Source: Onchocerca lupi (Eukaryota; Nematoda; Chromadorea; Rhabditida; Onchocercidae). From it: a stretch of 64,000 bases of DNA. The translations under genes and the position numbers were made by a program. The first letter of the stretch is position 1. Every line of letters begins with the position of its first letter. Where the stretch lies: the NCBI GenBank assembly GCA_028564675.1, contig JAOVVO010000012.1, positions 62,001-126,000 of the forward strand, read 5' to 3'. The notes beneath the pieces are model-generated. The model was not told the DNA's origin. It did not search any database and saw only the letters and a list, made by a program, of their open reading frames with translations. Positions 36,836 through 50,531 of this stretch are shown piece by piece.

Positions 36836-37230
36836 ATGATCTCATCTAAACTTGCAAAAATGAGGTATTACAGGAATCCTTGGCTAGAACCAACCAAACA
36901 CAAGCAGTTGTACAGAAGTATTCGTTCAAAAAAGAAAATTGCCAACATATAAGAAAAGATGAAATAATCAATTCATCATCATAATGCTCAGGTGGAAGAG
37001 TACTACATGAAAGAAGAAGTCTTTTCTCGAGAAATGGATATTAGAAAGGTGAAGGGAAAATATTTCTTTCTCTCTCTAATTCATTAAAATATGGTGAATT
37101 TCAGAGTTTGTCGTGCCATGCGCACGGATGGCAACAGTGGGAGCATTGACAATTGACCGAATTACAGATCCGCAATCTTTTTATTACATGTTGCCATCGA
37201 AAACATTGGTATTAATGGTAGTTTAGATGA
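36836..37230 (+). other. Possible small plus-strand gene upstream of the PAN gene
   Basis: An ATG frame at 36836-36952 encodes 38 residues with MRYYRNPWLEPTKHKQLYRS and a Lys-rich end. A following exon-like stretch at about 36997-37047 (CTCAG acceptor, EEYYMKEEVFSREMDIRK, GTGAAG donor) and a third at about 37103-37230 (after TTTCAG) look protein-like. Phases do not join all three convincingly, and 37.1-37.2 kb is open-looking in several frames on both strands. It may equally be a conserved promoter element of the minus-strand PAN gene. Confidence 0.25.
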
Positions 37231-39095
37231 ATGCGTGACTCTTTATTCATCCATTCATTTTTTAAATATTATTTTAAAATGCATGGCTTCATTGGAACTG
37301 CTGATTTCCCATGTTTGATCAAATCAAATCTAAAAAATTCAAGCACTACACTTCGGAATGCATTGGTCGACAAGTCTCAGATGTTAAGTATCATATAAAA
37401 AAATATAAATATGAAGCAAAATATTCGAAGTGAGCTAAATTAAAATATGGAACGAGAATGATAAGAATTAACTTAAATGAAATGGAAATACATTAGTAAA
37501 TTATCGCAATTAAACTCAGTACGAGCAAAGTTTTAAATAACTTTCAGCTTATTTTATATCTCTCTTACATTGAATTTCTATCGTTCCCTTCAATATACTG
37601 TGCATTACTTAATAATAACCACAAACCTCTAGATAACTCATAAATATACCTTATTTCTAAAAGATTAAAAAAAAAATTACCGAGATATTTTTTGAAATCC
37701 CTGAATTGGTAGCGAATGAAATCCTTACAGACCTTTAAAGTATTTATTAATCAATTAGCTATTTTTTTACGAAAATTTTTTTCTATGTCATTTTGTATTA
37801 TTTTTATGCAGATTTATTTTTAATTTGCTTGCAAAAAGGACAACATTTTTTAACCGGCAATGTTGCTTAACCGTAATGTACAAAATACAGGTACATTATT
37901 TACAATTATAGAAGGAAAAAAAGGACAAAAAATGATTTAAGATTCTTGCGTATAGTACAATTGTTCTACATCTCTCCTAAGATCTGTGCCCATGACCTCA
38001 CGTATATCAGGATTTAAAACACAAAATACATGTAAAGCAAATGAAATGTTACTCAAAAACAATTTTGCACTAATGCATTTTAGATTTCAAATAGAAAAAT
38101 TGACGTACTCCAGTATTCCATCTTTTCTAGCAAAATTACTCTTAAAAAATTTCGCAGAGATGTCCGGGATAGCTTGAATAATATGAAATGTAAAAGTAAC
38201 AAAATACAGTAGGGTTCTTCAAAAATAAAGCTTACGACTAAAAAGCATTCAATGTGTCTAAATTTCAGTTTTAAATCGAATGCATCAAGTTTGAGAATGT
38301 CTGGGGCAAAATATACGAATCAAAAATTTTTATCTTATTCAAGTATTTAAGTTTATCTAAAAACTGGCAAATGTAATTATATTCTTTAATTAAACAATGC
38401 CATTACAACACAATATGATGCCATGTAATATAATCTCGTCAAAAACAGACTGACCAGCAGATGAACACTTACAATAAAGCACAAAAAAAATACTATTGTA
38501 TGTATATACAACGTTATATAACCGTCAAGAAAAAATAATTCAGAAACCTCAAACAAAATATAAATACAAAAATATTCAGATATCGAAGAATTTTTTTTAC
38601 ATTAATTTAATTTTAATTCTTTCGAAAGCTCATTATTAAACATTTCTTCTCAGCTTTGCAAAAGAAGTTAATGCATTACTCTGTTTACTGCTTTAGCTTT
38701 ATTTCCAAATTTATTCCTTGTCCCATTTTTCTGCAGATATTTTCGGGAAATAAAGCACAGAAACCAGAGAAATATTGAAAACTCATTACTAAATAATATT
38801 TTAAAAAAATTTTATAAAGAAAATAATACTAATAAAAAAAAAAGAAAAAAAAAGAAAAAACGAGGTTAACTTCTCATTCTAATGCAGAAAGTTACAGTTC
38901 ATATAGTCGAAATGCAAGTACAGCTGTCTTTTACCATAAACTCATACAACTACAGTGTTTGAAAATGATAATAAATACTGCAGAGAAAAAGTTTTATTTA
39001 ACATGACATTATTTCCAGCGTATAATGATCCAAATAACATTTGAAAATCGTTCAAAAGGAAAAAATTCAAAACAATATTTAATTAGCAAATGAAA
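37231..39095. other. Interval between the PAN gene promoter and the MATH-BTB 3' end
   Basis: AT-rich with no exon recognised. It should contain the 3' UTR of the MATH-BTB gene next to 39095. A plus-strand frame at 37986-38177 is low in coding character. Confidence 0.45.
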
Positions 39096-42043
39096 TTAGC
39101 CGAGTCGTGGTCTTTTGCCTAATACTGCTTCGTTATACTGATTTGAATTATTCATGGTGGTTGTGGAACTTGATAATATATTACCAACACTGTCGGTGGT
39201 TAATATATGCCTTACGACTGTTGCTGCTAAATACGGACATTCATTTTCCAATGCGACCCAATCCTGAAGAATAATACCTAGTAAGCATAAAAGAAACGCA
39301 TGCACAATTCTATATCTCCAAGTGAAATCAGCAGGAAATATAAGTAAACAGCTGCTTTTAATAACAAGAAAATTAATAAATAACAGAAGGCAAACTTCTG
39401 CAAAATTATTAAATTATTTGAAGCCCAACTATGTGATCCATAGTTATATGGATTTCCATTTTTCCCTCTGACAAAAAAAAAAAAAAAAAAAAAAAACATA
39501 TAAAATGAAAATGCGATATACCTCATTATCGACAATGTAGTTACGATGTTTTTGCAAAAAATTCAAAATTTTCCATTTCAAAACGGGCGCATTATATAAG
39601 TCTGCGGCTCGAAGACGTTCACAAAAATTATTAGGCGATAGATCTTTTATCAGAGCTTCCTGGCACAAATTCTTCAAACGATCCAGGCAAAATCTGAAAT
39701 GAAAAGAAGAAGTCTATTTAATTTATTGTATCACAAAATTGCAATAAAAAAAGTTATAGTTTTTAGTATAATAAATATAAAATAATGTTATAATCATACT
39801 AGAATATATTTATAATAAAATAATAAGAAAAGTGATTTACCGATCCGCAGCTGCCAAAATCTCTAATGTTCGCTTCGATGATTCCGAACAAGTATCTTTA
39901 TAAATGTATTCTAGGACATATGCCATCGTTTCTGCAGCTATATCTTCCAAATTCACCTAAATAATTACATTTTTTGAACAAGCAAAAATATTTCTAAGAA
40001 AACGAATAATATGATAAATCAAATAAACTAACTTCTCCACTCAAGCTTTCTTGATTAGTCTGGTCTCTGAACATTGCTTGGAAGAAAGGTGACCGTGCTG
40101 AAAGGATTGCTTTGTGACATTTAAAAGAACGTCGACCTACGTGAAGTGTAAAGTCTGAAAAATCGCCATTATCCAGTAATTGTCCCATATCGCGTCCTGA
40201 AATGATCAAATAATGAAAACCAACAACAGTTGGGAGTTTTCTGAGCTCTAAATGAATTTTGATAATTATTGATTTATTCATTAAATAATCGAAAACTTAT
40301 ATTTTTGAAGTATTAAGAGTTTAAGATTGAAAATTCCCCGGTAATTTTATATTATAAAGAATATCTGAATAAGCTAAATAGCATTAATCAAAAATTAAAA
40401 TGAAAAATTTTATTTGATAATCTATGAGGTAAATTCGTGAAAACCTACCCATAAAATGGGGGTCAAGACGTGTTCTAACTTCATCATTGATACCCGAAGA
40501 AATTCCAGGTGTCGAAGAACCACTATTTCCACAAAGCAAATCCAGATCAGGTTCTATTTCAGTACTATTCTGATCTCCATATACGGTTAATTCCACACCA
40601 ACAGTTAAGACATCATCCGGTAAAAATTTGGCGACACGGCTCTAAAAAAGTGCAAGAACTGCAATCAAAATAAAATGGATGAAAAATGCCTGAAACAATC
40701 AAAAATTTCTTCTAGTAGTCTATATTAATTATAAATTTGTAATCCAAGCGACACTGGACTAAGTGAATTACAACCAAAAGAAAAAAAAAAAACCTAAAAA
40801 GTAAATGAAGTATGGTTTAGCATACTTAATAAAGAAACCTTTAAAGTCTCAGTGGAAAAGAATTTTGACGCAGTAACAATTCCACCGCGATTGATAGTCA
40901 CAACATTTTTGTTTAGTGCACAACCGCGTGGACCATCCGCAGCTTCAATGTAGAAGTTCACTCGAAAACGCAACTTTGCAGATGGACATTCTGAAGTAGA
41001 ACTATTTGTATTTTTGGAATTGTCTTAACATAACAGCGGTGCAAAATTCATTAATATCCGCAGATAGGCCATTTTTTTTTTTTGAGTTTCTTTGAAAATA
41101 GGAGCAATTTAATAATTCTCCTGCACTTGAAATACCAATATTTAACCTAATTTATCTAGTGCATATACTTACTGAAAATCTGAAGGAATAAAGAAAGATA
41201 TCCTCGACATTCTTCATCTTTTCCGCAAGGAAATAGTTTCAATCGGAATCGATAATCGTGATCTGTAGAACCAAACACGCTAAAAAATATATTAACTTCT
41301 TAAAAGCATTGTATTATGTGTATAGTAAAAAACAAACTCAGCAAAAACTGCAAAAACACACTCCTGCATGTTCAATGCTAAACTAAATATAGAGATTTCA
41401 AAAAATTCTCGCCGAAAAACTAAGATGCTCTCTGAGCCAGAATCAAAATAGGGTAATGATATAATATATCAGGCAACAGACAATCAATTGCACATAAAAA
41501 CAAAGTTTTGCACCCACAAATTTGGTAGATTTAAACTTTGTAGATTGACAGTCGTTCATTTGTCAGAAATTCATTTTCAATGGAAAGTGATTTCTGCAGT
41601 TCTAAAGCAAGTTTAAAAATTTAACTCATAACTACGCATCGAATATATTACAACAAAAGAATTTTTTTCAACGACATCACTTTGATAGATATGCAAAAAT
41701 CTGCATTATTTTTTACAGCAACTCGTATTATTTACGTGCATAAAAATTTAATTGTAACACAACTTTGAATCTACTGTAAATAATACAATTACACTAACTT
41801 TGACTCAATGAAATCACCCGGTGATGATAATTCTTGTTGCACTGAAAACTGTGCAACATTCCACTTATGCATGAAAACAATAGTATCCATTTTTGTGGCA
41901 CAAGCTGATTTATAAACAGCACCATCTAAATGTCGACATAAGCCATTACCACTATCTGATCCAGAAGATCCCGAATTCGACTGGGAACTTTCCGTAACAC
42001 CAGTACGTTGCTGTGATAATTCATTATTATACTCTGCCAACAT
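39096..42043 (-). CDS. SPOP-like MATH-BTB protein (CUL3 adaptor)
   Basis: MATH domains bind substrates and BTB domains bind cullin-3. Eight exons join in phase: 42043-41799, 41279-41173, 40990-40839, 40641-40449, 40196-40033, 39956-39841, 39693-39522 and 39263-39096, giving 438 residues. MATH covers about 55-200 (starting VFMHKWNVAQFSV, with DYRFRLKLFPCGKDEE and LRFRVNFYIEAADG). BTB starts near 250 (NGDFSDFTLHVGRRSFKCHK, then AILSARSPFFQAMF), and BACK-like helices follow (LSPNNFCERLRAADLYNAP). It ends with a basic KRPRLG that could be nuclear-localising, as in SPOP. The amino end is Ser/Gly-rich. A 40-residue linker between MATH and BTB (SGSSTPGISSG) is longer than in SPOP. The start is the Met right after a TTGCAG acceptor; an upstream 5' UTR exon or trans-splicing is likely. 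It belongs to the nematode BATH family; the exact member is not assigned. Confidence 0.9.
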
Positions 42044-43113
42044 CTGCAACAGCACTATTAGAAACGTCTTAATTATTATGTCTTAATCATTATACGTCTA
42101 CTTAAGCACGTCTTGTCCAGGATTTTGCTCTCTTCTATACTCACTCTCCTTCTTTCTCTCATATGTGTAAGGAATTGCTCCGTGAAATTCTGTCTATTCA
42201 TATAAATGATTCTTCCCTAATCCTTGACTATAATCATCAACAATAATTCAATTGAAATGATCCCTCCGATCTCATTAAATATGACAATGACGGAGACAGC
42301 AAAAATAACTTTCTATGGTTCTCCTATTAAAATACGGTATAAATCCCGCTTTTGGTCAAAAACCACAGGAGAGTGGGAATAATTTCAGAAAAACCGCGGC
42401 AGTAAAAAAATTTATGAATGAATGTAATTTATTTAAGTCCGAAAGTTTTTTAAAAATAACAGCCAATTCGAAAAAAGGAATTTTGCGAAATTAAATTTAT
42501 GGATTAGAAAATACTATCAAGCGCCACTCTTCTGGAATTTCCAAATGCACTGTTCATGGACTATTTTAATATATGATTTGCAATTATTTCAAAGCTTTTA
42601 GAATTCATAAAATTTTACTTGAATTTTGTTGCCAAAAAAAGAAAATGATAGTTTTTGATCAGTTAACGATTACGAAAAAGATGCCACAGTTTCCCATAAT
42701 CGAGACTTTACTTGCATTTTACTAACAGGGGATAATTAAGCGTTACAATTACAGAGCCATCATCCAAAATAATTTAGAAAATCAGTGTGCACAGAGTATC
42801 TATAGAAAATGACTGCAGAAGAAACTTTAAAACTGAAAGAATAATTGGAATGAGTTTGCAGAAAAACTTAACCGTCAATCCAATGGAAAAATTACAAAAA
42901 TTGCATTTGATTCAAACTTGAGGAGAAATTGCAAAAATCGAATAAAAAATCACAAGAATTGCGCTTGGAAAGATCCTGATGTTGTCCTGGAAAAATTCCC
43001 AAAATTTCGAGAGAAACAAAAATTGAAAAATACATCAAGTATCGATATTTTAAAGTTGAAATTTTAGTCAGCAGATCACTGTGGAAGATCTTTTCAGAAT
43101 CGTTGTCAAGTTG

Positions 43114-43175
43114 AGATGATTAATTCATTATATTTTTAGGATGAAGATGATTAATTCATTATATTTTTAGGATGC
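43114..43175. repeat. Two tandem copies of a 31-bp unit
   Basis: AGATGATTAATTCATTATAT and the next 11 bases occur at 43114 and again at 43145 with almost no change. A simple local duplication. Confidence 0.85.
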
Positions 43176-43751
43176 ATGATATGACATATGAAACATTAAA
43201 AAAGTTACAGTCGATTTTTACAATGAAATAAGTGTTGAAATTTAAGAAAAACAATGAGTGAAACAGTTAAAAACTTGAAAAAGAAAAGAATGCACAGTAA
43301 AAAACCGAACTTCTATGGAAAAAACGAAATTTCGAAAACAATTCTGGTAAAACTTCGACTGGTCCATACTAGTTTGGTATTTTCATCATAATCCTGCTAT
43401 ATTTGTACTTTATTAAAATATCACCAACGAATTTCAATGAAACTCGAGAATTCTTGAAATTCCGTAAATTTACAGACGATGATAAGAGTTTTATGTTTCC
43501 AACTGAATATAAATATAAACAGTATAGCTCAAGAAGTACCAATAATCAAGCAACAATAGAATGTTTTAAAGAAATGACAAAGAATATATATATAAAAAAA
43601 GGAAAAAACAAAATGTTCCTGAATTTGTTTTATCTACAGAAATTATTAATGTTTCATTTCTCCTGAAATTACCTCCACGCACTCTTCCTTCCGATAGCAT
43701 GCTTATATTTACCTAATATTATGGAGTCACTTAACAAAATTAAAAGAAATC

Positions 43752-44087
43752 TTGGAGTGGAACCTGCTTTTAATTTTAAAACTCCTTATTATACTGCACT
43801 GTCTCTTTTCTCGGAACAGTTTTAAATCTCAGCTTTTATTAATTTCGGATGGAAATTTATGGAAAAGTAATTGTTTCGACCTGATCGATCGACGGAAGAT
43901 AAATGACAAATTCAGATATTGTGAAATGATGGTATATCGAAATAAGGAGAATACCTGTAATTTCAAAACTGTTCCTTCAATCGTTAAAGTACAAGAGAAA
44001 AGATTCGATACTTTATTCATTTATCAAAGCTATTGTGACGTAGATGAGCACACACGTGGTATTTCTTTTACACGTGATATTTCTTGA
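43752..44087 (+). CDS. Possible small secreted Cys-containing protein
   Basis: Single open frame of 111 residues. It starts with a signal-peptide-like MEWNLLLILKLLIILHCLFS, followed by a hydrophilic part with five Cys in all (SNCFDLID, RYCEMMV, NTCNFKT, QSYCDVDE). No domain is recognised. A second ATG frame at 43721-43825 (with RNLGVEPAFNFKTPYYTA) overlaps its start in another phase and looks equally protein-like, so only one of them, or neither, can be real. No splice support was found. Confidence 0.25.
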   Translation: MEWNLLLILKLLIILHCLFSRNSFKSQLLLISDGNLWKSNCFDLIDRRKINDKFRYCEMMVYRNKENTCNFKTVPSIVKVQEKRFDTLFIYQSYCDVDEHTRGISFTRDIS

Positions 44088-44229
44088 ATATTTCTATGTA
44101 CTATCGCTTATCACCAGAATATCAGTCTAAATAGCAAAGCAAGAGCTAAGCTCCTCACGCAAATCCTAAGTTCAACACGAAGAAAGTTCCAATCATCGCT
44201 CGCCATCAGAATCACACACAGCACTCCCT

Positions 44230-44420
44230 TCATCTAATCGTTAGGATGGCCGAGCATGGAAATACAATACGGCCGGCCGGAAAAAAGTAATGAAAGACGA
44301 AAGAGGAACAGAGGGAGGGACGAGATTTGGAGGGAGGAAGAGAATCTAATCACTGCTCCTTCGATCCCAAGAATCGATCCATCGATCGATTCTTCAGGAA
44401 TTTGGTGACAATGCTGCAAA
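44230..44420. promoter_or_regulatory. Locally GC-richer, purine-strand block
   Basis: Contains GGCCGGCCGG, a long G/A-rich stretch on the plus strand and clustered ATCGAT/GATCGAT palindromes, in contrast to the surrounding AT-rich DNA. On the minus strand this reads as a C/T-rich tract ending in a T-rich stretch, like a 5' UTR or core promoter. It could serve the MATH-BTB gene, whose first coding exon starts 2.2 kb downstream on that strand. Confidence 0.35.
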
Positions 44421-46473
44421 AGGACATTGCCATAAGTGGCAATCTTCTATTTCTGAAAATTCATGTGAAAGATAATCGTTAAAAAACGATCCGCGAAGGG
44501 AAGTTAAAGAGAATAAGATAGAGCAATAAGAGAGAGAAAAGCCACTAATTGTCTATTTAATTAATGATATGTTATCACTAATTTATATAATATAGCTAAT
44601 CTTATATCGCTTAAACAAGAACACAGAGATTTCTCTCTCCTCGTTTTGCGTTTTTTTTCTTTCTTGCATTCTTTAAAAAGGAAGAACTCAATCTTATTTC
44701 CATTGTGGTTAAAGGAATTTTATAAGTATTTTTTTCTTTTAAATTTAGAATTAAATTTGGAGCTCTTTCATAATGCTGTGAACAGTCAATTAATAATAAA
44801 TTGGTCCTCTAGAATTACTTGAAATCTACTGCATACTCAGCTCTACCATTTTATTGCGATGCAGAATTGGCATTCATCGAGTGCGATTCAAGTGCGGGAT
44901 AATGTAGATTCCGAAAAGATTAAATCAGGTCAAGAAAATACAGAACTCAACTCAATTAAACGGGAAGGTTTAGTGATTTTTCCGGAGAGTTTTAACCTTT
45001 CCCACTGTGCATTCATTCCACTGGCCGCAGATGTGCGCTTCTGATGATTTCGTTGAAAATGTTGAAATCAGTTGTGGAAATTGCGAACTTTTGAGAGAAT
45101 TTACTCTTCCAGCAAATGCACCGTTCTTCTCTTTCTCACATGATGGTTTTTTTCTCATTTCTTCCATATCACAGAGCTTGTTTAAGTCAAAATAGCATAT
45201 TTCTTTCTATCGTTGTCGTAAATCTGTCCAATCTTTTCGAGTCTTCGTTTATATTTTCGAATGATTTTGCTGAGCAGTACAATGTCCAATGGGATGACGG
45301 CAGCAGCAGCGATCAGCGAATAACAAGTTTTTGTGATGAATAAATTGAGTGACATTGCAATCAATCAACTGGATAAAAGTTCGGAATTAAAACTTCCGTT
45401 ATTTCATTCTTACCTTTATTTGAAGTTATGTTGGATAAATGAAATAAAAATGAGCGAACAATGAACAGTGAGGAATTTTCTGCAATATAATTTTTAGGAA
45501 AAACTAAACTGAAAAAGGATTTCTCCCGAACTTCTAAAGTTTAAATAAAATTTTTTCTTTACTGTTTGTTTCAACAAATCACACTTTTTCTTCTTCATCG
45601 CTTTGTGAAGGAAAGGAGGGAAAAGTTTGCTTCCCACTTCATTCATCTGTCTTTTCACATTTCTTCTTAGTGAATCACTCTATATGGAAATGGAATTTTT
45701 AGGGTGGTGGTCAGCTTAATTTTCTTTTCTTTAAACTCTGTTACAATAAATCTCATGAAAAGTTGAAATTTTTCATTTATTTCAAGCGACAGCAAGGTTA
45801 TGATTATTAAAGTTGAACAAAAACAAATTAAATTATCAATAATTTCCTTTTTTTTCCTTTATCAATGATTTTTGTGTTGGGTAAAATAATGATTGATGAT
45901 TATGAGTTTATTTTTTTTTTTTAGAATGGTAAACCAATGAATTTCGCGTAGTATCTCGGTGACCTAGAAATACTTTTAGAGGAGTTTTCTTATTTTTATT
46001 GAGAGATTTGTTGAAATTAATCCGTTGATCTAAAACAATTTTTTCTTTGTTAGAAAAAATTTGAAATTAATTTAACAAAATAACCTTTTCTACAATCATT
46101 GTAATATAAATTTAAAAAAAGAAAGTTATTGAATGTTTCAAAACGATGTTCATGAAGATTTTAGATCCTCTGCAAGGAGTTTTGCGCTAAGGAATTTTGT
46201 TACAAATAGATGATGTACTTAATTTTTTACGAGTACTACTTTCTGTTGTTCATTTGAATTTGTTGTATTCTCCATAATCAAGCATATTTCATCCTAAGTT
46301 TCATCATACTTCAGTGAGCGATAATTGATACTATGTTTATTAGACAGTTTAGAAGCACTCAACTATGTTTGTAGTAAGAAGTAATTTCTTATAAGTAAAT
46401 GTTTCCCATACTGAAAAATCTTTCCAACATTCCAGAAATTATTCGAACGAACTTTCTGAAAAAAAAACCATTT

Positions 46474-47561
46474 TTATGTTTTTGTGTACTCGCAATTCGT
46501 AAAAATTTTTCTGTTATGCATAAATCCATCAAGAAAAATGCTTCTTCTATCTCTTGCAGTAAAATACTGTGAAGTTGATTTATTCATTACCTGAAAAAAT
46601 TCGGTAATCTTATGAAATTTGTCTGCAAAATTTTTGAACGGAACTTTAAAACGTATGTCAAAAAGAATTTGAAAATACAAACATCTCATTTGTATGCCAT
46701 TGCCCATAGTTCAATGGCAGGTTTTGCTGTGCGATTTCTCCAAGATAATATTTCTTCGATTTTAAATCCTGGTCGCATTTTACAGTACATAAGATCTTTG
46801 ACCAATAGATTGTCTTCAGTTTCCTCATTTCCATCTACAAGATTTTCAACGTTTTTTGGAAAAATCAATGAGGTCATTTTTAGCGATTACTGCGAAATCA
46901 ATGCTTGCTGGAATATTGCGATTTTCTGAACTGTTTCTAACAGTACTGTCATAACAATTATATCATCATTTTCATCATTTAACTACACATTTAATCCATA
47001 TCTATTCAAAACTTTAGAATTTTAAGGAAAAGGATTTAGAAATTTCCCTTTTTCTTAAAGAATATTGAAAAGAGCCTTTAAGAAGCGGAACAAATTATCA
47101 TGTTTACCGCAGGCGAAAAATATCGTCATCGATTGCTGAAATATTCAATTATTCCTAATTTACTTTTCATTTGTTTTATTGTGCAAATAAAAAAAGGGCA
47201 CCAAAGATGATTGTCATTTTATCATTGAATTCCGATTCAGTTAGTCAATCAGTTTGTTATTTTTTAAAAATCTTTTCCAGTCGGTCGAAAGACATTACCA
47301 AGAGAAGACATTACCTAAAATATTGTTCGCAATACCCGTTTGACGCATTCCAGCAGCGCATTTCATTAAAATCACCAAAATAAATTCTTCATTTGTAGGA
47401 TTTAAATCCTCATTATCCTTTTTATAATTTTTTATCTTCAATAAAGTATTTTTCAATATTTCAGTAGTTTTCTTAAAATCCTCAGATATAATGTATTTTA
47501 AAATATATTGATAAGATACTGCATCACATATGTTACACGTAGTAGTTTTAATAGTTCTCAT
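46474..47561 (-). CDS. Unrecognised candidate gene or pseudogene
   Basis: Three coding-like blocks lie in order on the minus strand. Block 1 (47561-47315) starts with ATG, contains CNICDAVSYQYILKYI and FILVILMKCAAGMRQTG, and ends in phase 1 at a GTAATG donor. Block 2 begins at a CCAG acceptor at 46907 and joins in phase (ASIDFAVIAKNDLIDFSKKR), but then meets a stop; a neighbouring frame (46877-46689) continues with NEETEDNLLVKDLMYCKM and WRNRTAKPAIELWAMAYK. Block 3 (46600-46474) has RDRRSIFLDGFMHNRK. The frame changes between blocks 2 and 3 are not explained by clear introns. No domain is recognised. Confidence 0.3.
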
Positions 47562-50531
47562 GTAAACTTAGGACATTTGCAAATTGTGCAATTATCGATT
47601 TTTTGAGATTTTTGGAGATAATTTATTTTTAGTTAATTGTCTTAGGCTTTTTCAAATTTCCTGCAAATGATTCATAGTTGATTTGCATTTAAATAATGAT
47701 TAAAAAGCTCTAACTTTCCAATATCTTGTAAGATTCGTTACTAAAGAATGATGTTCAACATTTTTTAAATTTGATGAAAAGTAATTGTATAAGAAAGATA
47801 TATTACCGTATTTGTTGTTCAATCACAGAAGATAACAGAGAAGCATTTCCGTAACTTCAAGAAAGTGATTCTTAAAATTGGACGAAAATTGTTTTTACAA
47901 TTAATTCTTTCAATATCCGATAAAGATTTGGTACTTAAATTTAATTCAAAAACCTGATATAAACATCGCTATTGCTTTTCCTGATAATAGAAACATTTGA
48001 AAATTTTGATATTTCGTGCTCATATTATCGCTACAACATCTCGTAATGTACACATTCATGAATTTTATTCAATCCCGACTGGGAATAATGCACTGAGCAA
48101 AATTTTCAAACGAAGATCTTTACAAACTATTTATCAGTGGAAGGGTTTGTTTTATACTCACTGACCCACCCAACCTAGTGATAAATGATCTTTATTACTT
48201 CTATTTCTTCCTTTTCTTGTTCATCTTCATTCCAGTTCTAATCGCGAACGATTCATCTTCATTCTCATTACTCCTATCGTCCCGCTTTCCATCAACAAAA
48301 ATTTCTGATAAACTAACATAAATTGACAACAATAAAATTAAAATCTATTGGATTTATAACTTTTTTATCATTTCAACTTCATAAATGACTCACTGAAACT
48401 GATTTAATTCTGATTAGGCACCATTGTTTATCTTTTTTTTTTTTACTTAAGTCATCCATTTCTTTTTTTATTTATCACCAATGATATAAATTTTGATATA
48501 AATTTTTCATCACCAAGACATAAATTTTAAAAAAATGTATGCAGCAGATTTGCTATCAGCTGATAATTCTGACAATATTATTGGTAGGAAATAGCATGCC
48601 AACATTTCTATGGCTTTTGATCTCGTATGTATTCCTGACTAATTCTAGGATATTCGAAATTCCTCGCCTGTCAAGAATATAAAGGGTGAAGTTATCAAAT
48701 CATCATTAGATTACATATTAAGCTCTGCTGAAAATGAAGAATACTAGTAATGATATAATAATCATGCTGATAATTATTATTTGAATAAATTTCTTAAAAT
48801 TCCACCATTTTTTATCAAATTTTGTCCACTATCAACATTATCTTGGTGAGGAAGAAAGAAAAAACTGTGATATCGGTACGTTACAGAATAATCATTTAAA
48901 CCGGATTGACCTTTTCAATTTGGATGATAGACTTTTTTCATTTCTATCTTTTATTTCGCCTTTTGCTTTTACTTATCTTACATTCATTTACACTTCGAAC
49001 TGGCAAAAATGTTGCTCTTCTTTTAATTTTCTTATGGCATATTGAACAGTTAAAAATTAGTGAAATTTTAAAAAATATATTTAATCATTGAAATATTTCG
49101 TTAATAGAGACTTGTATAAAGAATATTACTGTTCATTTCCGATTTTATTACTTCTCACTAAAATTCACGAGAAATCTTAAAATGCATTTATGATATAGAG
49201 GAAAGAAGTGAAATATTTTTCTTGAGATTCCTATGCGAATTATGAAATGAGAACCTTACGAGTACAAATTTTACGATCCTTTCATCTTCGGAACCTGCTT
49301 TCCAATCTAGGATATTAGAGAAGAAAATTGAATAGATGGAAAGACTTTAGGCGTCGGATGGATAGATTACCATTTCAATTGATGTAATGTGCTGAATTTT
49401 ATTGTTGAAATTATAAAATGAATACAAATATTATGCGAATTTTATATCTTGAAATTTGCAAAATTTCAGAAAATTTTCATTTAAATATACATTGTAGTGA
49501 ACGTAACTTTGCAATTCATATCCATATATGCTTCTTATTTACTGTGTTATTTACTGGAGTTTCTGGATCATCTCTTTGATCCTCAAATATGACAGGTCAT
49601 TTTAACCTCTTTTTTTCCTCAAATGTTTAGTCTTGCATTCATTTAATTATTCTTGTAAAATTTGCTAAAGCAGATTTTTATTTGGTTTGGAACTCAAATC
49701 ACTGATTTCAAATGATTGAAATTTCGAAAATTACACGAATCTGTCATATATTTATATGGAACAATGAGCTCATGACACCATTCGAAGCTTTCTTAACTTC
49801 TTGAATCAGTACTGCATATGATTACTCCTGTCTTTTTTTTGTTCTTAATAATTAAAGAATTAGAGTAAAAGAAATCAATGTAGTTAAAGGATTCCAATTC
49901 AGCATAATTAAGAAATCTGGCTAATTTGATATATTTTTTGGCAATCCTGATAAGAATTAAATTGTCAAAATCTCTTTTTTGCAAACTTTATATACGCAGT
50001 ACAAATAAGGGAATTTTATTGAATTTCTCCAAAATTTCTGAACATATTCTTGGGAGCAGTTTATTGAATTTCGAAAATTCCATGCGAATATTTAATTCTC
50101 TCATATCCTACGAATATTTCAGTTCTTTTTTGCTAATTTTTGTTATTATCATCTGTTGCAATTAAAATACTATTTCTCCAATTATTCAGTTTGTTGGTAA
50201 AGTTTTGCAGTTTGTTTGCAACTCATCACCTAAGAAAAATGCTGCCAAGTGAATTAGTAACATGAGTAAAGCAAGGTTTGTAAGAATTTTCGTGTCGAAT
50301 TTTTAATCAATTTTTTCACGGAATCACGAATTATGAAAAAAATCTCACATTTGTTTTCAAATTATATATTAGCAACTCGGAAAATTACATCATAATCGGG
50401 AATAAGTATTATGCTGATTTTACTATTGTTATTATTCATTAAGAAATCGCAAATGATATTGAAGTCATCGTTTTCAAGTTGACATCATTGTCATTCACGC
50501 ATTCTCAAATCAGTTACTTTACAGAAATGCG

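Larger units (their letters stand above)
42044..50531. other. 8.5-kb interval upstream of the MATH-BTB gene and CUT-6
   Basis: No gene is recognised with confidence. Contents noted: a 31-bp tandem duplication (43114-43175), overlapping plus-strand open frames (43403-44087), a block of higher GC with GGCCGGCCGG and repeated ATCGATC motifs (about 44230-44420), and minus-strand coding-like blocks (46474-47561). Since the two flanking genes diverge, regulatory DNA for both should lie here. Confidence 0.5.

Noticed and set aside
46612..46929. Plus-strand frame of 105 codons
   Set aside because: Opposite the stronger minus-strand candidate blocks; no start context or splice partner.
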